Positions 1-8,935 of a DNA stretch of 35,285 bases are shown one piece after another. The notes beneath the pieces were generated by a model. The model had not been told where the DNA came from, searched no databases, and was given only the letters and a program-made list of their open reading frames with translations. The DNA comes from Bacteroidota bacterium. Its GTDB lineage: Bacteria; Bacteroidota; Bacteroidia; Bacteroidales; VadinHA17. Made by a program: the position numbers and the translations under genes. The stretch is taken from positions 1 to 35,285 of the forward strand of contig JAUVKW010000012.1 of assembly GCA_030596025.1 (NCBI GenBank). The letters are read 5' to 3'. Every line of letters begins with the position of its first letter. The stretch's first letter is position 1.

Positions 1-1
1 C

Positions 2-802
2 AGGGTTGGACCAAGTTATTATCATGGTTATTGGGGACCCGCTGGTTACCATGCAGGATACAGGTATGGCTATGGCAGGAGTTATCATTATGGTTATAAT
101 CGCGGTTATGCCGCAGGGGCAAGTGCCGGTTATTATTATGGCACGAAATCTTCCTATTCTTCCTCGTCGTCTACCAGGTCTACCCATCGTAGTACAAACG
201 TGTACAGGAATCGTGAAACCGGTGTATACAGAACCGGGATCAGTACCAGCACCAACCGGAATAATACAAGCAATACCACCACAATTACAAACAATAACAG
301 GGTTCGCCGGTCGGGGAGTGAGGTATCCAGAACCAATAATGTATATACAGACAGGGATGGTAATGTTCACAAAAGGACGAATAATGGATGGGAGAAAAGA
401 GAAAATGGGCAATGGACCGGTACAGGAGAGGGCACAAACAGGGCTTCTACAAATTCTTCAGGAAGGGCCTCAACCAGTAACAGATCTTCAGATCCGAATA
501 AAGACCGGGGGAATAGCTCAAATAGTAACAGGAATACCAAGGAGAAGACAAATTCGGGGAACAACTCCAGCAATACCGGGAATTATAACCGGTCAGGCTC
601 ATCTCCAAATAAAACTACAGGCGGATCAAAGACCACCGGCTCTTCTAAAAGTAAAAACTATAACAATTTGAACAAAACCTATCAATCCAGGTCGGCAGGA
701 ACACAAAAAACAAACGAATACAAACAAACCACCAGCAGGAAGAAGACTACCACAAAAGCTCCCCCGAAGAAAACAACAACTACCAGTGGAAGGAAAAAAT
801 AA
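2..802 (+). CDS. Low-complexity Gly/Tyr- and Ser/Thr/Asn-rich protein, 5'-truncated by window edge
   Basis: The frame is open from the left edge, so the N-terminus lies outside the window and the in-frame ATG at 200 is unlikely to be the true start. The visible part (about 266 residues) begins with a Gly/Tyr/His-rich stretch (GYRYGYGRSYHYGYNRGY). A Ser-rich patch, a long Ser/Thr/Asn/Arg-rich segment and a Lys/Thr-rich basic tail ending in GRKK follow. Around window residues 116-138 is an aromatic motif (VYTDRDGNVHKRTNNGW, then GQW). From memory, such motifs occur in the C-terminal parts of bacterial DUF3300/DUF6600-like envelope proteins. The composition suggests an exported, disordered, surface- or DNA-associated protein, but no function can be assigned. 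The stop lies 4 nt before the MuiA-like gene, so the two are probably cotranscribed. Confidence 0.7.
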   Translation, partial: RVGPSYYHGYWGPAGYHAGYRYGYGRSYHYGYNRGYAAGASAGYYYGTKSSYSSSSSTRSTHRSTNVYRNRETGVYRTGISTSTNRNNTSNTTTITNNNRVRRSGSEVSRTNNVYTDRDGNVHKRTNNGWEKRENGQWTGTGEGTNRASTNSSGRASTSNRSSDPNKDRGNSSNSNRNTKEKTNSGNNSSNTGNYNRSGSSPNKTTGGSKTTGSSKSKNYNNLNKTYQSRSAGTQKTNEYKQTTSRKKTTTKAPPKKTTTTSGRKK

Positions 803-806
803 GAAT

Positions 807-2429
807 ATGAAACAGTTTATTACGATTACAATAGCCCTGATGATGGGTATAGGATTAAATGCTTTTTCTGAAAGCAATGAAACACCACTCAAAACAAAGA
901 TCAGTAAAGCCACGGTTTTTATTCAGGGAGCCCAGATAAGCAGGGAAGGAAATACGAGTATTAATTCCGGAAATACCATTCTTGTTGTAAAAGGCCTTTC
1001 CCGGTTTATTGATGCCAATACCATTCAGGTTCAGGGAATGGGAGCCTTTACGGTGCTTTCTGTAAACCACAGGATGAATTATCTTAATTCCACAGAAAAA
1101 ACTGAAAAAGAAATTGTGCTTGAGAGCAAATTAAAGAAAATACAGGATCAGATTATTGATTTACGAACCGGTATTCAGATATATGGCGAAAGAGAAAAAA
1201 TGCTGGTGGCTAATAGTGCCCTGGCAAGCAAGGGTGGAACTCTTAGTGCCGAGTCTTTTATCGCTTTTGCAGAGTTTTATTCAAAATCTATGGAAGAAAT
1301 AAAACGGGGGGTGCTTGAAAAACAAAGAAAGATAGGTGAACTTGAGAAAGAGACAACAAAGATCAGAAAACAGCTACAGGAAATATCATCGGGAAAAAGT
1401 GGTGCAAGCAGTGAAATTCTAATTACCATAGATTCAAAGACGAATATTTCTGCAGCTAAGTTCAAAATTACTTACCTGGTTGGGAATTCCGGCTGGTTTC
1501 CTTCTTATGATATCCGGGTAAATGATCTTCAAAAACCTATAGAGCTGGTTTATAAGGCAAATGTATTCCAGAGTACCGGGGTTGATTGGAAGGATGTGAA
1601 GCTTACATTTTCAAATGCCACACCACATAAGTCGGGAACAGCACCTGTACTCAGGCCATTTTTTATAGATTTTTATACACCAGTTTATTTGAATGAGGTG
1701 GTGTCTGTTAAAAGAAAGAGTGTGCGATCTTCAAAATCAGAGATGATGCCGCAAATGCTTGAAGAAAGCGTGGCAGATGAGGCATATTCAATGCCATTAG
1801 CAGTAAATACCGTAGACAACAGTTCGTCGGTTGAATTTAATATTCAGCTGCCTTATACCATATATACCAATAAGCAGGCAGAGGTGATTGAGATGATTCA
1901 CCATAAACTTCCTGCTACATACAATTATTTATCTGTCCCTAAAATGGAAAAGTCTGCTTTTCTTATGGCAGGAATTATGGATTGGGAGGATTATAATTTA
2001 CTTCCCGGAGAGGCTAACTTGTTCTTTGAAGGCACTTTTGTTGGTAAGTCCCTGCTGGATGTAAGGAATTTTAAGGATACCATGAAAATATCTTTGAGCA
2101 GGGATAATGGGATTGTTGTAAGTCGCGAAAAGCAAAAAGATTTTTCAAGTCATAAATTCCTGGGAAGTAATCGTATAGAATCAAGAAGCTGGAAAATAGA
2201 TGTTCGCAATAATAAATCACATAAAATTAATATCACTATCATTGACCAGATTCCAGTATCTACACAAAAAGATATTGAAGTAGAAAGGCTTGAATTGTCG
2301 GGAGGGAAGTATAATAAGGATACCGGGGAGGTGATCTGGAAGCTTGAGATTGAGCCAAAAACCACCAGCACCCTGATTTTACGATATGAAGTAAAATATC
2401 CAAAGGCTAAGACGGTTATTATTGACTAG
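807..2429 (+). CDS. DUF4139 (mucoidy inhibitor A / MuiA-type) secreted protein
   Basis: 540 residues from the ATG at 807. An earlier in-frame ATG at 786 overlaps the upstream gene and would put seven polar residues ahead of a clean signal peptide (MKQFITITIALMMGIGLNAF). An N-terminal beta domain at about residues 25-105 (ATVFIQGAQISREG) matches DUF4140. A Lys/Glu-rich coiled coil spans about 105-200. The C-terminal half matches DUF4139, with the characteristic stretch VGNSGWFPSYDIRV and then VDWKDVKLTFSNATP near residues 225-275. This domain order and length are typical of the MuiA family, whose biochemical role is not settled; the name comes from an effect on exopolysaccharide. It probably acts in the periplasm or at the envelope. 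It is 4 nt downstream of the low-complexity protein and likely in one transcript. Confidence 0.85.
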   Translation: MKQFITITIALMMGIGLNAFSESNETPLKTKISKATVFIQGAQISREGNTSINSGNTILVVKGLSRFIDANTIQVQGMGAFTVLSVNHRMNYLNSTEKTEKEIVLESKLKKIQDQIIDLRTGIQIYGEREKMLVANSALASKGGTLSAESFIAFAEFYSKSMEEIKRGVLEKQRKIGELEKETTKIRKQLQEISSGKSGASSEILITIDSKTNISAAKFKITYLVGNSGWFPSYDIRVNDLQKPIELVYKANVFQSTGVDWKDVKLTFSNATPHKSGTAPVLRPFFIDFYTPVYLNEVVSVKRKSVRSSKSEMMPQMLEESVADEAYSMPLAVNTVDNSSSVEFNIQLPYTIYTNKQAEVIEMIHHKLPATYNYLSVPKMEKSAFLMAGIMDWEDYNLLPGEANLFFEGTFVGKSLLDVRNFKDTMKISLSRDNGIVVSREKQKDFSSHKFLGSNRIESRSWKIDVRNNKSHKINITIIDQIPVSTQKDIEVERLELSGGKYNKDTGEVIWKLEIEPKTTSTLILRYEVKYPKAKTVIID

Positions 2430-2514
2430 ACACCAGGCAAATGATGTCAAATGTCAGACGTCAAATGTATTATGTGACAAATATTCCTGCATTTTATGGT
2501 TTGTGCTTTATATC

Positions 2515-5499
2515 TTATTGTACAATTAATTTAATTGAAGCATTTCTATCATTGCTTAACAGAGAAAGAATATAAATACCTTTCGTTGTTGAGACCTTTC
2601 CTGGCAAAGGGATAGCGTATGAACCTTGTTCTAATTCATTGTCAATTAGAACAGATAAAACCCTACCATTTATGTCTGTAATTAATACTTTCACTTTACT
2701 GGTTTTATCAATTTGAAAATAAATTTTTGATAAGAAAGTCACCGGATTTGGATAACAAGTCAATTCATCAGGCTTATCCTGAATAAATATCTTATCTGTT
2801 TTATTAACCAGCGTTGAGTAATCAGTTGTTGCTTTTGAGATACGTAGTTCATCTAACCAACCATCAAATTGTATGTTGCTTCCACCATTTACACCACCAA
2901 TAAATATATCTAAATCTGAATGGTTTAATTCTCCTGTACCGCTTGATGGAAAATCTCTGGAATTTTCATAAATTAATTTCCTTTTGTCATCATGGACGTA
3001 GAATTTTATTTTTCTTGTGTTAGAATTACTTGTAATAGCCACATGGTACCATTTATTTTGTTCTAGCTGCCGGTTTTGAAAGAAGCCTGCTTCAGATTGA
3101 TCGTTAAATTTTGCATAGCCTCCAAAGCCATTTCCATTCCCGTCAAGCCAAATTCCAAATGATTCCCCCTTTTCAAATATAAGGGGGTATTCCAGTTTGT
3201 TGGTTCCCAAACTATTTATTTTTACCCATGTTTCTATCGTCCAGTTATTCCCTAAGTTTAGTTCATTGTTATGCTGTACCATCAAACAATGCCAGCCTGC
3301 AGAAGTTTCCGAATTATCTATTCGAAAGGCTTTACCAAGGTGCAAATTGAAATTTTCAACATAAGAACCAATGTCCTGGCTTTCATAAGGCAACACATTA
3401 TTACTAACTGAGTTTAATACATCTTCTTCAAAGTGCATCAGTAAAATATTGTTTTTATCTTCTTTGTAAACACCACCAATCAGACCCTCAGGAAGAACTC
3501 TGAAAGTATCAGATTCAAAAAACACCTCTCCATTTGTCAGGTTTGTTGCTTTCAATAAAACAATCTCAGTTTCTAATACTGGCATTTTGCAGCTATAAAT
3601 TCCTGTAGCTGATGTTATGGAATCGCATAATAAGCTCCATTCGTGTTGCCCTGTAGAATATTCCAGCTTGAAAGCAGGGATTCCTTCCGACTGCCAGTAA
3701 ATGGGTTGTGTTGTTTCTGCCTGAAAATAGGTGTTATTTAAAGGATAGTTGAATGTAATTATTTGCTGATTAAATACACTAAATGTTTTGGAACGCCTGT
3801 AAATATTCCCATCATCAGCATCACTTACCCTTATTTTATATTCTTTTGTTACTAAATCAGGAATTGTCCAGGTATATTTTCCGTTTGATGCAGTAACATT
3901 TTCTATAATGGTTTGCCAGTTTTTTCCAGCATCGCTTGAATATTCAAGCAGTACGGAATTTATGTTTGTAGAAATCCATTTTATCTCTACTTCAGTTTGC
4001 TTTTTAAAGTACTCATCGCCTTTAGGATATTCCAAAGAGAGGGTTTTTCCTTGCCAGTCAGGTTCGGCAAAAATAATTATGTCCTGACACATGCCATATG
4101 GGAAAGAATCTATATCAACCCAGAATTCATCATTTCCCATTGAAATGTCTGTGTGAAATTTGTTTTCGGCATCATATCCATCGCAAATATAAAAATGACC
4201 AGCACCTCCATTCCAGAAACGTTCTGCCAGGCCACCAATCATTATTGGCCGTCCGTGGTTAAGCTCATTTTTAAAAATATTAATCCATTCTTGTTTTGTA
4301 TATTCTTCCCTTGAAATAAATCTTACGGAATCCTTAAAAAGAAAATGATCTTTTAAGAGTTGAGGCATTCCACTCATATTGTCGTAATGGGAGCGTGTTG
4401 CGGTACTGACCTGAACCGTAAGAAACGAAGAGTTTCCATATTCAGCTTCATCCGGATTTGCTGAAAAAGTGTTGGGCATTAAGTCAAATAGATATTCCGA
4501 ATTATCGTAATCTGCCAGCCAATGAAAATTATCAGTCCAGTAATCAAGCTGTCCAGCTGGAAATCGCGGATATTCCCAATAGTGAATAATTCTTGTCATC
4601 ATGGTCATTCCACAACTATTTCCTTTGTGGGGTTCACCGGTTATCGTATCAATAGGAAAATACATTCTAATTGGGTCAAAATAGACTTTCCACTTGTCTC
4701 CTAACAATGGTGGAATTGAATCTTTAAATGTTACAGGATTAATAATTGACAAAATATCGTCTCTGTATTTACGATATTTATTGCTGATACGTAATTCATC
4801 AATATAACCATCGAAACAGGTATTTCCACCATTTCCAAAACCTATATAGAGTTTATCGTTGCTGTTAAATGGTGGGGTGGGGACATAGCCCCGGCTTGCA
4901 AAATATTCGTTGAAGTTTTCATCTCTGATTAACAGATACATGTGTTCTTGCAAAACATTGAATGTAACTGAAATGTGATACCATTTATTCGTTTGAATGA
5001 TGTTTTTTACGGTTCCTGCATCAGATCCCCGGTTATATTCATCGTTTTGACAATTCAGGTTTGCCTGAAGTCCATTTCCTGCTGGTTGTAAAACTATTTC
5101 ATAATCAGCTGGCCAGCCTTCGCCTTTTTTTATAAGAAAGGGAAAATTGGTATGAGCTTCCCCCCATGAGTTAATTTTAAACCAACATTCAATCGAAAAT
5201 TCTTCAATAAAATTTAGTTCATTGTAAAATGGCACTTCTATCCACGATTGGCTGCCGGCTGTTGAGTTGTCTAACCGAATACATTTTCCATGACCATCCA
5301 CCGAAGTTTCGTATGAAACTCCGCTTCCATGAATAATTCCATTTACACCAACATTGGCCGAATTTTGAACATTGTTTTCAAAGTGCATTAGCAAAACGGT
5401 ATTTGCATCTGGCGTGTAAGGACCGCCATTTTCCTGTGCAACAGAAATTAATGACACCAATAGAGTGGTCAACAAAATGTAAAGTTTCTTATTAGTCAT
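2515..5499 (-). CDS. Secreted multidomain C10-like cysteine peptidase with LamG domains and T9SS sorting signal
   Basis: 994 residues. A signal peptide (about 1-21, ending VAQ) is followed by a LamG/ConA-like jellyroll (about 30-250) and a papain-fold region (about 265-480). That region resembles peptidase family C10 (streptopain/interpain), with nucleophile context NSCGMTMMTRIIHYWEYP (C296) and histidine context GGAGHFYICDGYD (H435). Two beta-sandwich domains follow (about 485-575 and 580-670), of the type with EIKWISTN and LEYSSDAGKNW motifs seen in Kre9/KNH-like modules. A second LamG domain covers about 680-890. A T9SS type A sorting domain ends the protein (about 912-994: LTCYPNPV, then TDINGRVL and GIYILSL). 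It is predicted to cross the outer membrane by T9SS and act outside the cell on protein or glycoprotein. The WGW-type motif normally found after the C10 histidine is not evident, so activity is uncertain. Confidence 0.85.
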   Translation of the reverse strand: MTNKKLYILLTTLLVSLISVAQENGGPYTPDANTVLLMHFENNVQNSANVGVNGIIHGSGVSYETSVDGHGKCIRLDNSTAGSQSWIEVPFYNELNFIEEFSIECWFKINSWGEAHTNFPFLIKKGEGWPADYEIVLQPAGNGLQANLNCQNDEYNRGSDAGTVKNIIQTNKWYHISVTFNVLQEHMYLLIRDENFNEYFASRGYVPTPPFNSNDKLYIGFGNGGNTCFDGYIDELRISNKYRKYRDDILSIINPVTFKDSIPPLLGDKWKVYFDPIRMYFPIDTITGEPHKGNSCGMTMMTRIIHYWEYPRFPAGQLDYWTDNFHWLADYDNSEYLFDLMPNTFSANPDEAEYGNSSFLTVQVSTATRSHYDNMSGMPQLLKDHFLFKDSVRFISREEYTKQEWINIFKNELNHGRPIMIGGLAERFWNGGAGHFYICDGYDAENKFHTDISMGNDEFWVDIDSFPYGMCQDIIIFAEPDWQGKTLSLEYPKGDEYFKKQTEVEIKWISTNINSVLLEYSSDAGKNWQTIIENVTASNGKYTWTIPDLVTKEYKIRVSDADDGNIYRRSKTFSVFNQQIITFNYPLNNTYFQAETTQPIYWQSEGIPAFKLEYSTGQHEWSLLCDSITSATGIYSCKMPVLETEIVLLKATNLTNGEVFFESDTFRVLPEGLIGGVYKEDKNNILLMHFEEDVLNSVSNNVLPYESQDIGSYVENFNLHLGKAFRIDNSETSAGWHCLMVQHNNELNLGNNWTIETWVKINSLGTNKLEYPLIFEKGESFGIWLDGNGNGFGGYAKFNDQSEAGFFQNRQLEQNKWYHVAITSNSNTRKIKFYVHDDKRKLIYENSRDFPSSGTGELNHSDLDIFIGGVNGGSNIQFDGWLDELRISKATTDYSTLVNKTDKIFIQDKPDELTCYPNPVTFLSKIYFQIDKTSKVKVLITDINGRVLSVLIDNELEQGSYAIPLPGKVSTTKGIYILSLLSNDRNASIKLIVQ

Positions 5500-5685
5500 G
5501 AAATGTTCATTTTTGAGTTAATTAATCACAATGTAATGTAAGCAATAATGTTTATTTTTCTCATGATTATTTGAAAAACTCAGGCTGGAATGGAATAATG
5601 GAATGATGGATTGATGGAATAAGAATGGAAAACCCTGCCAATGTCTCCTGGACTTTAGACTATTTTGATCTTGTTACCAATTTCC

Positions 5686-5828
5686 TCAACCTTATCAACC
5701 ATCTAAACCTTTTCTGCTTTTAGACCTCTCCTCAACCCTTCCAGGACCTACGGACGCTGGAAGGTTGTTCCTTCAACTTCAACTCATCAACTCTTCAACA
5801 ATTCTAATAAAGTGATCTCGGGAGGCGT
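5686..5828. repeat. Intergenic repeat copy A (partner at about 10063-10319)
   Basis: Shared blocks with copy B are, in order: ACCTTATCAACCATCTAAACC; CTCAACCCTTCCAGG with small differences; and TTCAACTCATCAACTCTTCAACAATT with the metallophosphoesterase tail. Copy A carries a shorter middle section than copy B. Within copy A, 5733-5767 can fold into an 11-bp stem with one bulge (CAACCCTTCCAG / CTGGAAGGTTG). It looks like a recurrent intergenic element rather than a coding duplication alone. Confidence 0.55.
5787..5828 (-). pseudogene. 3'-terminal remnant of a metallophosphoesterase gene
   Basis: Read on the minus strand, these bases encode TPPEITLLELLKS followed by TGA. The last residues of the intact metallophosphoesterase at 10278-11525 are GMPPEITLIELLKS followed by TGA. 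Similarity also continues past the stop codons into shared noncoding sequence, but stops abruptly on the 5' side at about 5828, where the intact gene would continue with glycine and proline codons. The simplest reading is that a second copy of the gene end was left behind by duplication and deletion. No start or catalytic motif remains. Confidence 0.65.
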
Positions 5829-5850
5829 TTTAATTAACAGGTATTTCTCA

Positions 5851-6390
5851 TTAATAAGGACTTGATTGCTTTTGGTTTTCCAACAACTTATTTGGATCGG
5901 CATCACTACCCCAACTTGGATGGAAGTTGATGCAGTCGACATAAATCTTCCAGGAACCATCGGCCTGCCTTTTCAAGCCGTCCAACCATTTTATATCGGT
6001 TTGAATTACAGGACCACCTTCTATAGGCGTTGACGAAAATGTAACGGTTCCGAAAGCAAATGCAACGTCGCCGGATACCTGCACTTCTGCATCACCAATC
6101 ATGACCATCTTGAGGTTGAACTGATCGAATATCATCTTGAAATGTTCCCGGATTTTCTCTTTGCCTACAATGGCCGGGGTGCCTGGTTCCAATCGGGTTG
6201 CGTTATCAGCCCACAAGGAAATGAAATGATCCAGGTCTCCATTATTAACATAGAGTACATATTGATCGTATTGCTCTGTGATCATGGCGATATCGGCTTC
6301 AATATCTGCATCTTTATTATTTTGAGCACAACCGAATATAATGGCAAACAGAAATAAGAAAACCGGAAAATTTAATTTTAGTTTTTTCAT
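5851..6390 (-). CDS. NTF2-like (SnoaL/DUF4440-type) lipoprotein
   Basis: 179 residues. The N-terminus (MKKLKLNFPVFLFLFAIIFGC) is a lipoprotein signal peptide with the lipobox Cys at residue 21, so the mature protein should be membrane-anchored. The remaining ~150 residues have the layout of a SnoaL-like/DUF4440 NTF2 fold: an N-terminal helix with YVLYVNNGDLDHFISLWADNA, then PAIVGKEKIREHF, and beta strands ending in GSWKIYVDCIN. This fold serves as a small-molecule binding pocket or ketosteroid-isomerase-like enzyme in many contexts; the ligand cannot be read from sequence. It is a single gene with a spacer on either side. Confidence 0.8.
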   Translation of the reverse strand: MKKLKLNFPVFLFLFAIIFGCAQNNKDADIEADIAMITEQYDQYVLYVNNGDLDHFISLWADNATRLEPGTPAIVGKEKIREHFKMIFDQFNLKMVMIGDAEVQVSGDVAFAFGTVTFSSTPIEGGPVIQTDIKWLDGLKRQADGSWKIYVDCINFHPSWGSDADPNKLLENQKQSSPY

Positions 6391-6758
6391 GTTAACCCCC
6401 TGTTATTTAAGTTATTAATTGAAATTTTATTTTATATGCTAAAATTGCATCCGGATGTTACATATTAACCCGGAAAATGCATGTATATTCTACTGTTTAT
6501 GTTCAGTATTAATAGCTACAATGGCCATGCTATAAGAGTAGTTGCCGGTTTATACAGCGAACCACAAATTACAAAGAAATATTTAAATATCAACATAAAA
6601 CGCATTGGAAACCTATTTGTCCAGGCGGAGAGTTCATCAAAGTTAATTGTTTTTATAAGGTGTACAAAGGAATATATTTCATAAAAAGATGTATTTTTAC
6701 TTTGAGTATCAAATTATTGGATTGATAGTAGAGTTGTATAAACTTACTGTTAATTTTA
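6391..6758. other. Gene-free spacer between divergent genes
   Basis: This 368-bp AT-rich region separates the minus-strand NTF2-like lipoprotein gene from the plus-strand regulator gene and must hold promoters for both. A 67-codon open frame (6481-6684, plus) has no recognisable features, so I do not call it. I see no structured RNA or strong repeat. Confidence 0.5.
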
Positions 6759-8687
6759 TTGGCAATGGAAAATCAACCGTCAATGGGGGATCAATTTCTT
6801 ACTATTATCAATCAGATTATAGAAGATAATATTGATAATGAAAAATTTTCTGTTGTGGATCTGGCTAAAGAGGTAGGACTAAGCCGATCGATGTTACATA
6901 GAAAACTCAAAAAGCTAGCTGGTAAATCTGCCAGTAACTACATTACAGAAATAAGATTAAAACATGCCAAAAATCTTTTGGAAAATGATGTGGCAACAGT
7001 TTCGGAAATTGCTTACAGGGTAGGTTTCAAGGATCCTAGTTACTTTAATAAAGTTTTTAAAAAATACTTTAATATTTCACCGGGGAATATCAGAAAAATT
7101 TTTGCAGTTAATCAGAATTACCTATCCACAGACCAGAACCTCGGAGAGCTCAGCGTAGCTAAACCGGAAATTTCACCTTCCTCCAAATCAAAAGCATACA
7201 GATTATTTGTAAAAGCTGTGCTTGTACTATTACTTATAGTTATTGCAGGTGGTGGAGTATATTATCTTTTCGGAGTAAACCGGTCTCTTGAAAAGTCTGT
7301 TGCTGTTCTGCCTTTTGCTAATTTAACCGGACAGCCTGAAAATGCCTATTTTGTTGATGGTATGCATGATGCTCTTATTGGTGAGTTAGGTCAGATTGAG
7401 TCAATTCGGGTAATTTCCAGGACATCTACACTTCAATATCGCGATACTGATATGTTATTGAAGGATATAGCCAAAGAGTTGAGAGTAAATACTATTATTG
7501 AAGGATCGGTTATGGGTGCAGGAGATAGTCTGAAGTTACTGATCCAACTGATAGATGTATTTCCGGAAGAACGTCATCTATTGGTAAATGAATATTCTGA
7601 TGATATGCATAATGTTTTAAAAATTCAAACAAGGGTTGTAAAGGATATTGCACAAGAAATTAATATTAAACTTTCAAAAGATGAAGTACAACTTTTGGCG
7701 AAGTCACACACAGTAGACCCGGAAACCTATAAAGCCTATCTAAAAGGAATGTATTACTTAAATCAGGGAACGGAGGAGTCTTTTGGGAATGGGATAAGGT
7801 ATCTGATTAAAGCCATAGAAAATGATCCGGGAGATCCTCTTGCTTATGCTGGTTTAGCATTGGGATATGCAATAAAGGGTCATGGAATGATAGTTCCTGA
7901 AGAATCATTCAGAAGTGCAACAGCAGCCGCAAACAGAGCTCTTAAAATAGATCCAACACAAAATGAAGCTTATACTGCATTGGCTTTGCTTTATTTATAT
8001 CAATTATGGGATTGGCCAATGGCACATGAAGCCTTTGAAAATGCAATTGCCAATAACCCGAATAATGAAATTGCTCATGCTCATTATGCCTATTATTATG
8101 TGCTTTTTGGAAATTCTGAAAAATCAATTTATCATGCCCGAAGATCTGTTGAAATTAATCCTTTTTCAGCCTCCTATCATTCATGGCTTGCATGGCTTTA
8201 TTATTACAATAAAGAATATGACAAAGCAGAATTTTCGGCCAGGAGATCTTTAGAATTAAAAAAGGATATTTGTTATGGAAATCTTGTATTAGGTTGGACA
8301 TATATTCAGAAGAAGCAATATCAACAGGCTATTAAGCTTCATGAAAAACTACCAAAAAATGACTGCTACTATAAAATGTTACTTGGTTGTACTTATGTTC
8401 AAGCTGGCAACAGGGAGAAAGCATTAGCATTGTGGAATGAATTACAAGAGTATTCAGAAACAAACTGGGTCAATCCTTTTTATTCAGGCATGTTAGCCGG
8501 AGCTTTGGGATTTACTGATAAAGCTTTTGAGCTAATAAATGAAGCATGTGATAAAAAATATTATCCAACGCTCTATATTGATATTTTTCCTGGTGCTGAA
8601 TTTATAAGAAATGATCCCCGTTATAATGTATTATTACAAAAAATAAACCTTCCTTATAATAGCACATTACTAACTGCACAGCAATAA
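6759..8687 (+). CDS. Membrane-spanning transcription regulator: AraC HTH, TM, TolB-like domain, TPRs
   Basis: 642 residues; a start at 6765 (second Met) is equally possible. Residues about 12-113 form an AraC-type double helix-turn-helix: LAKEVGLSRSMLHRKLKKL, then VSEIAYRVGFKDPSYFNKVFKKYFNISPG. One transmembrane helix lies at about 148-171. Residues about 178-305 resemble the TolB N-terminal/FlgO-like domain found in membrane-bound signalling proteins (SVAVLPFANLTGQPENAYFVDGM, then IIEGSVM). From about 320 to the end are TPR-like helical repeats. The arrangement implies a one-component system: periplasmic TPR/TolB sensing and cytoplasmic DNA binding, comparable in logic to CadC. The next gene downstream, a lipoprotein with a palindrome in its leader, is a plausible target. 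Confidence 0.85.
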   Translation: MAMENQPSMGDQFLTIINQIIEDNIDNEKFSVVDLAKEVGLSRSMLHRKLKKLAGKSASNYITEIRLKHAKNLLENDVATVSEIAYRVGFKDPSYFNKVFKKYFNISPGNIRKIFAVNQNYLSTDQNLGELSVAKPEISPSSKSKAYRLFVKAVLVLLLIVIAGGGVYYLFGVNRSLEKSVAVLPFANLTGQPENAYFVDGMHDALIGELGQIESIRVISRTSTLQYRDTDMLLKDIAKELRVNTIIEGSVMGAGDSLKLLIQLIDVFPEERHLLVNEYSDDMHNVLKIQTRVVKDIAQEINIKLSKDEVQLLAKSHTVDPETYKAYLKGMYYLNQGTEESFGNGIRYLIKAIENDPGDPLAYAGLALGYAIKGHGMIVPEESFRSATAAANRALKIDPTQNEAYTALALLYLYQLWDWPMAHEAFENAIANNPNNEIAHAHYAYYYVLFGNSEKSIYHARRSVEINPFSASYHSWLAWLYYYNKEYDKAEFSARRSLELKKDICYGNLVLGWTYIQKKQYQQAIKLHEKLPKNDCYYKMLLGCTYVQAGNREKALALWNELQEYSETNWVNPFYSGMLAGALGFTDKAFELINEACDKKYYPTLYIDIFPGAEFIRNDPRYNVLLQKINLPYNSTLLTAQQ

Positions 8688-8882
8688 TCCTGATTGATAT
8701 TTCAGCCAGAATTTATATTTGTTACATAATCGATTAACAGGAGTAACAACCTGTTATTAAACAGGATGCAACAAGAATACCCAAATGCAACATTTTTCAT
8801 CCCAAACTTACCAAAGATTGCAACGAGCTTACTAAGTGTCATGTATTTATCTGTTGTAACTTTATTTAAAGAAATTTTAGCT

Positions 8883-8898
8883 TCAGAATGCATTCTGA
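8883..8898. promoter_or_regulatory. 16-bp perfect palindrome, candidate operator
   Basis: TCAGAATGCATTCTGA is its own reverse complement. It sits 37 bp before the start codon of the duplicated lipoprotein gene and ~200 bp after the membrane regulator gene. The position fits an operator or a leader hairpin. Further upstream, an AACAGG..CCTGTT inverted repeat with an extra AACAGG (about 8738-8765) is also present. The binding protein is unknown. Confidence 0.4.
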
Positions 8899-8923
8899 TA
8901 AATTAATCATTAATTAAATTAAG

Positions 8924-8930
8924 AAGGAGG
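8924..8930 (+). promoter_or_regulatory. Strong Shine-Dalgarno (AAGGAGG) for the lipoprotein gene
   Basis: AAGGAGG lies 5 nt before the ATG at 8936. Most starts in this window have no recognisable Shine-Dalgarno, as is usual for Bacteroidota, so this site stands out and fixes the start. Confidence 0.7.
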
Positions 8931-8935
8931 AAACT

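Larger units (their letters stand above)
5500..5850. other. Gene-free spacer with degenerate repeats and a gene remnant
   Basis: This 351-bp spacer separates the T9SS peptidase from the NTF2-like lipoprotein gene. The stretch at about 5585-5635 is an imperfect short tandem repeat of TGGAAT/TGATGGAAT units. From 5686 to 5828 it holds sequence shared with the 10.06-10.32 kb spacer (annotated separately). There is also a hairpin at 5733-5767 and a 3'-terminal metallophosphoesterase remnant. I see no complete gene here. Confidence 0.6.

Noticed and set aside
6-671. Plus-strand open frame of 221 codons overlapping the first gene
   Set aside because: It is rich in Ile, Met and Val runs from reading the Gly/Tyr-rich gene out of frame. 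The other frame runs open from the edge, ends neatly before the next gene and has a coherent composition.
5585-5635. Possible CRISPR-like array in TGGAAT repeats
   Set aside because: Units are too short and irregular and there are no spacers of even length.
6481-6684. 67-codon plus-strand open frame in the spacer before the regulator
   Set aside because: No signal, motif, RBS or coding character; it lies in a divergent promoter region.
8702-8893. 63-codon minus-strand open frame between regulator and lipoprotein genes
   Set aside because: No coding features, and it overlaps the palindrome and likely promoter of the lipoprotein gene.
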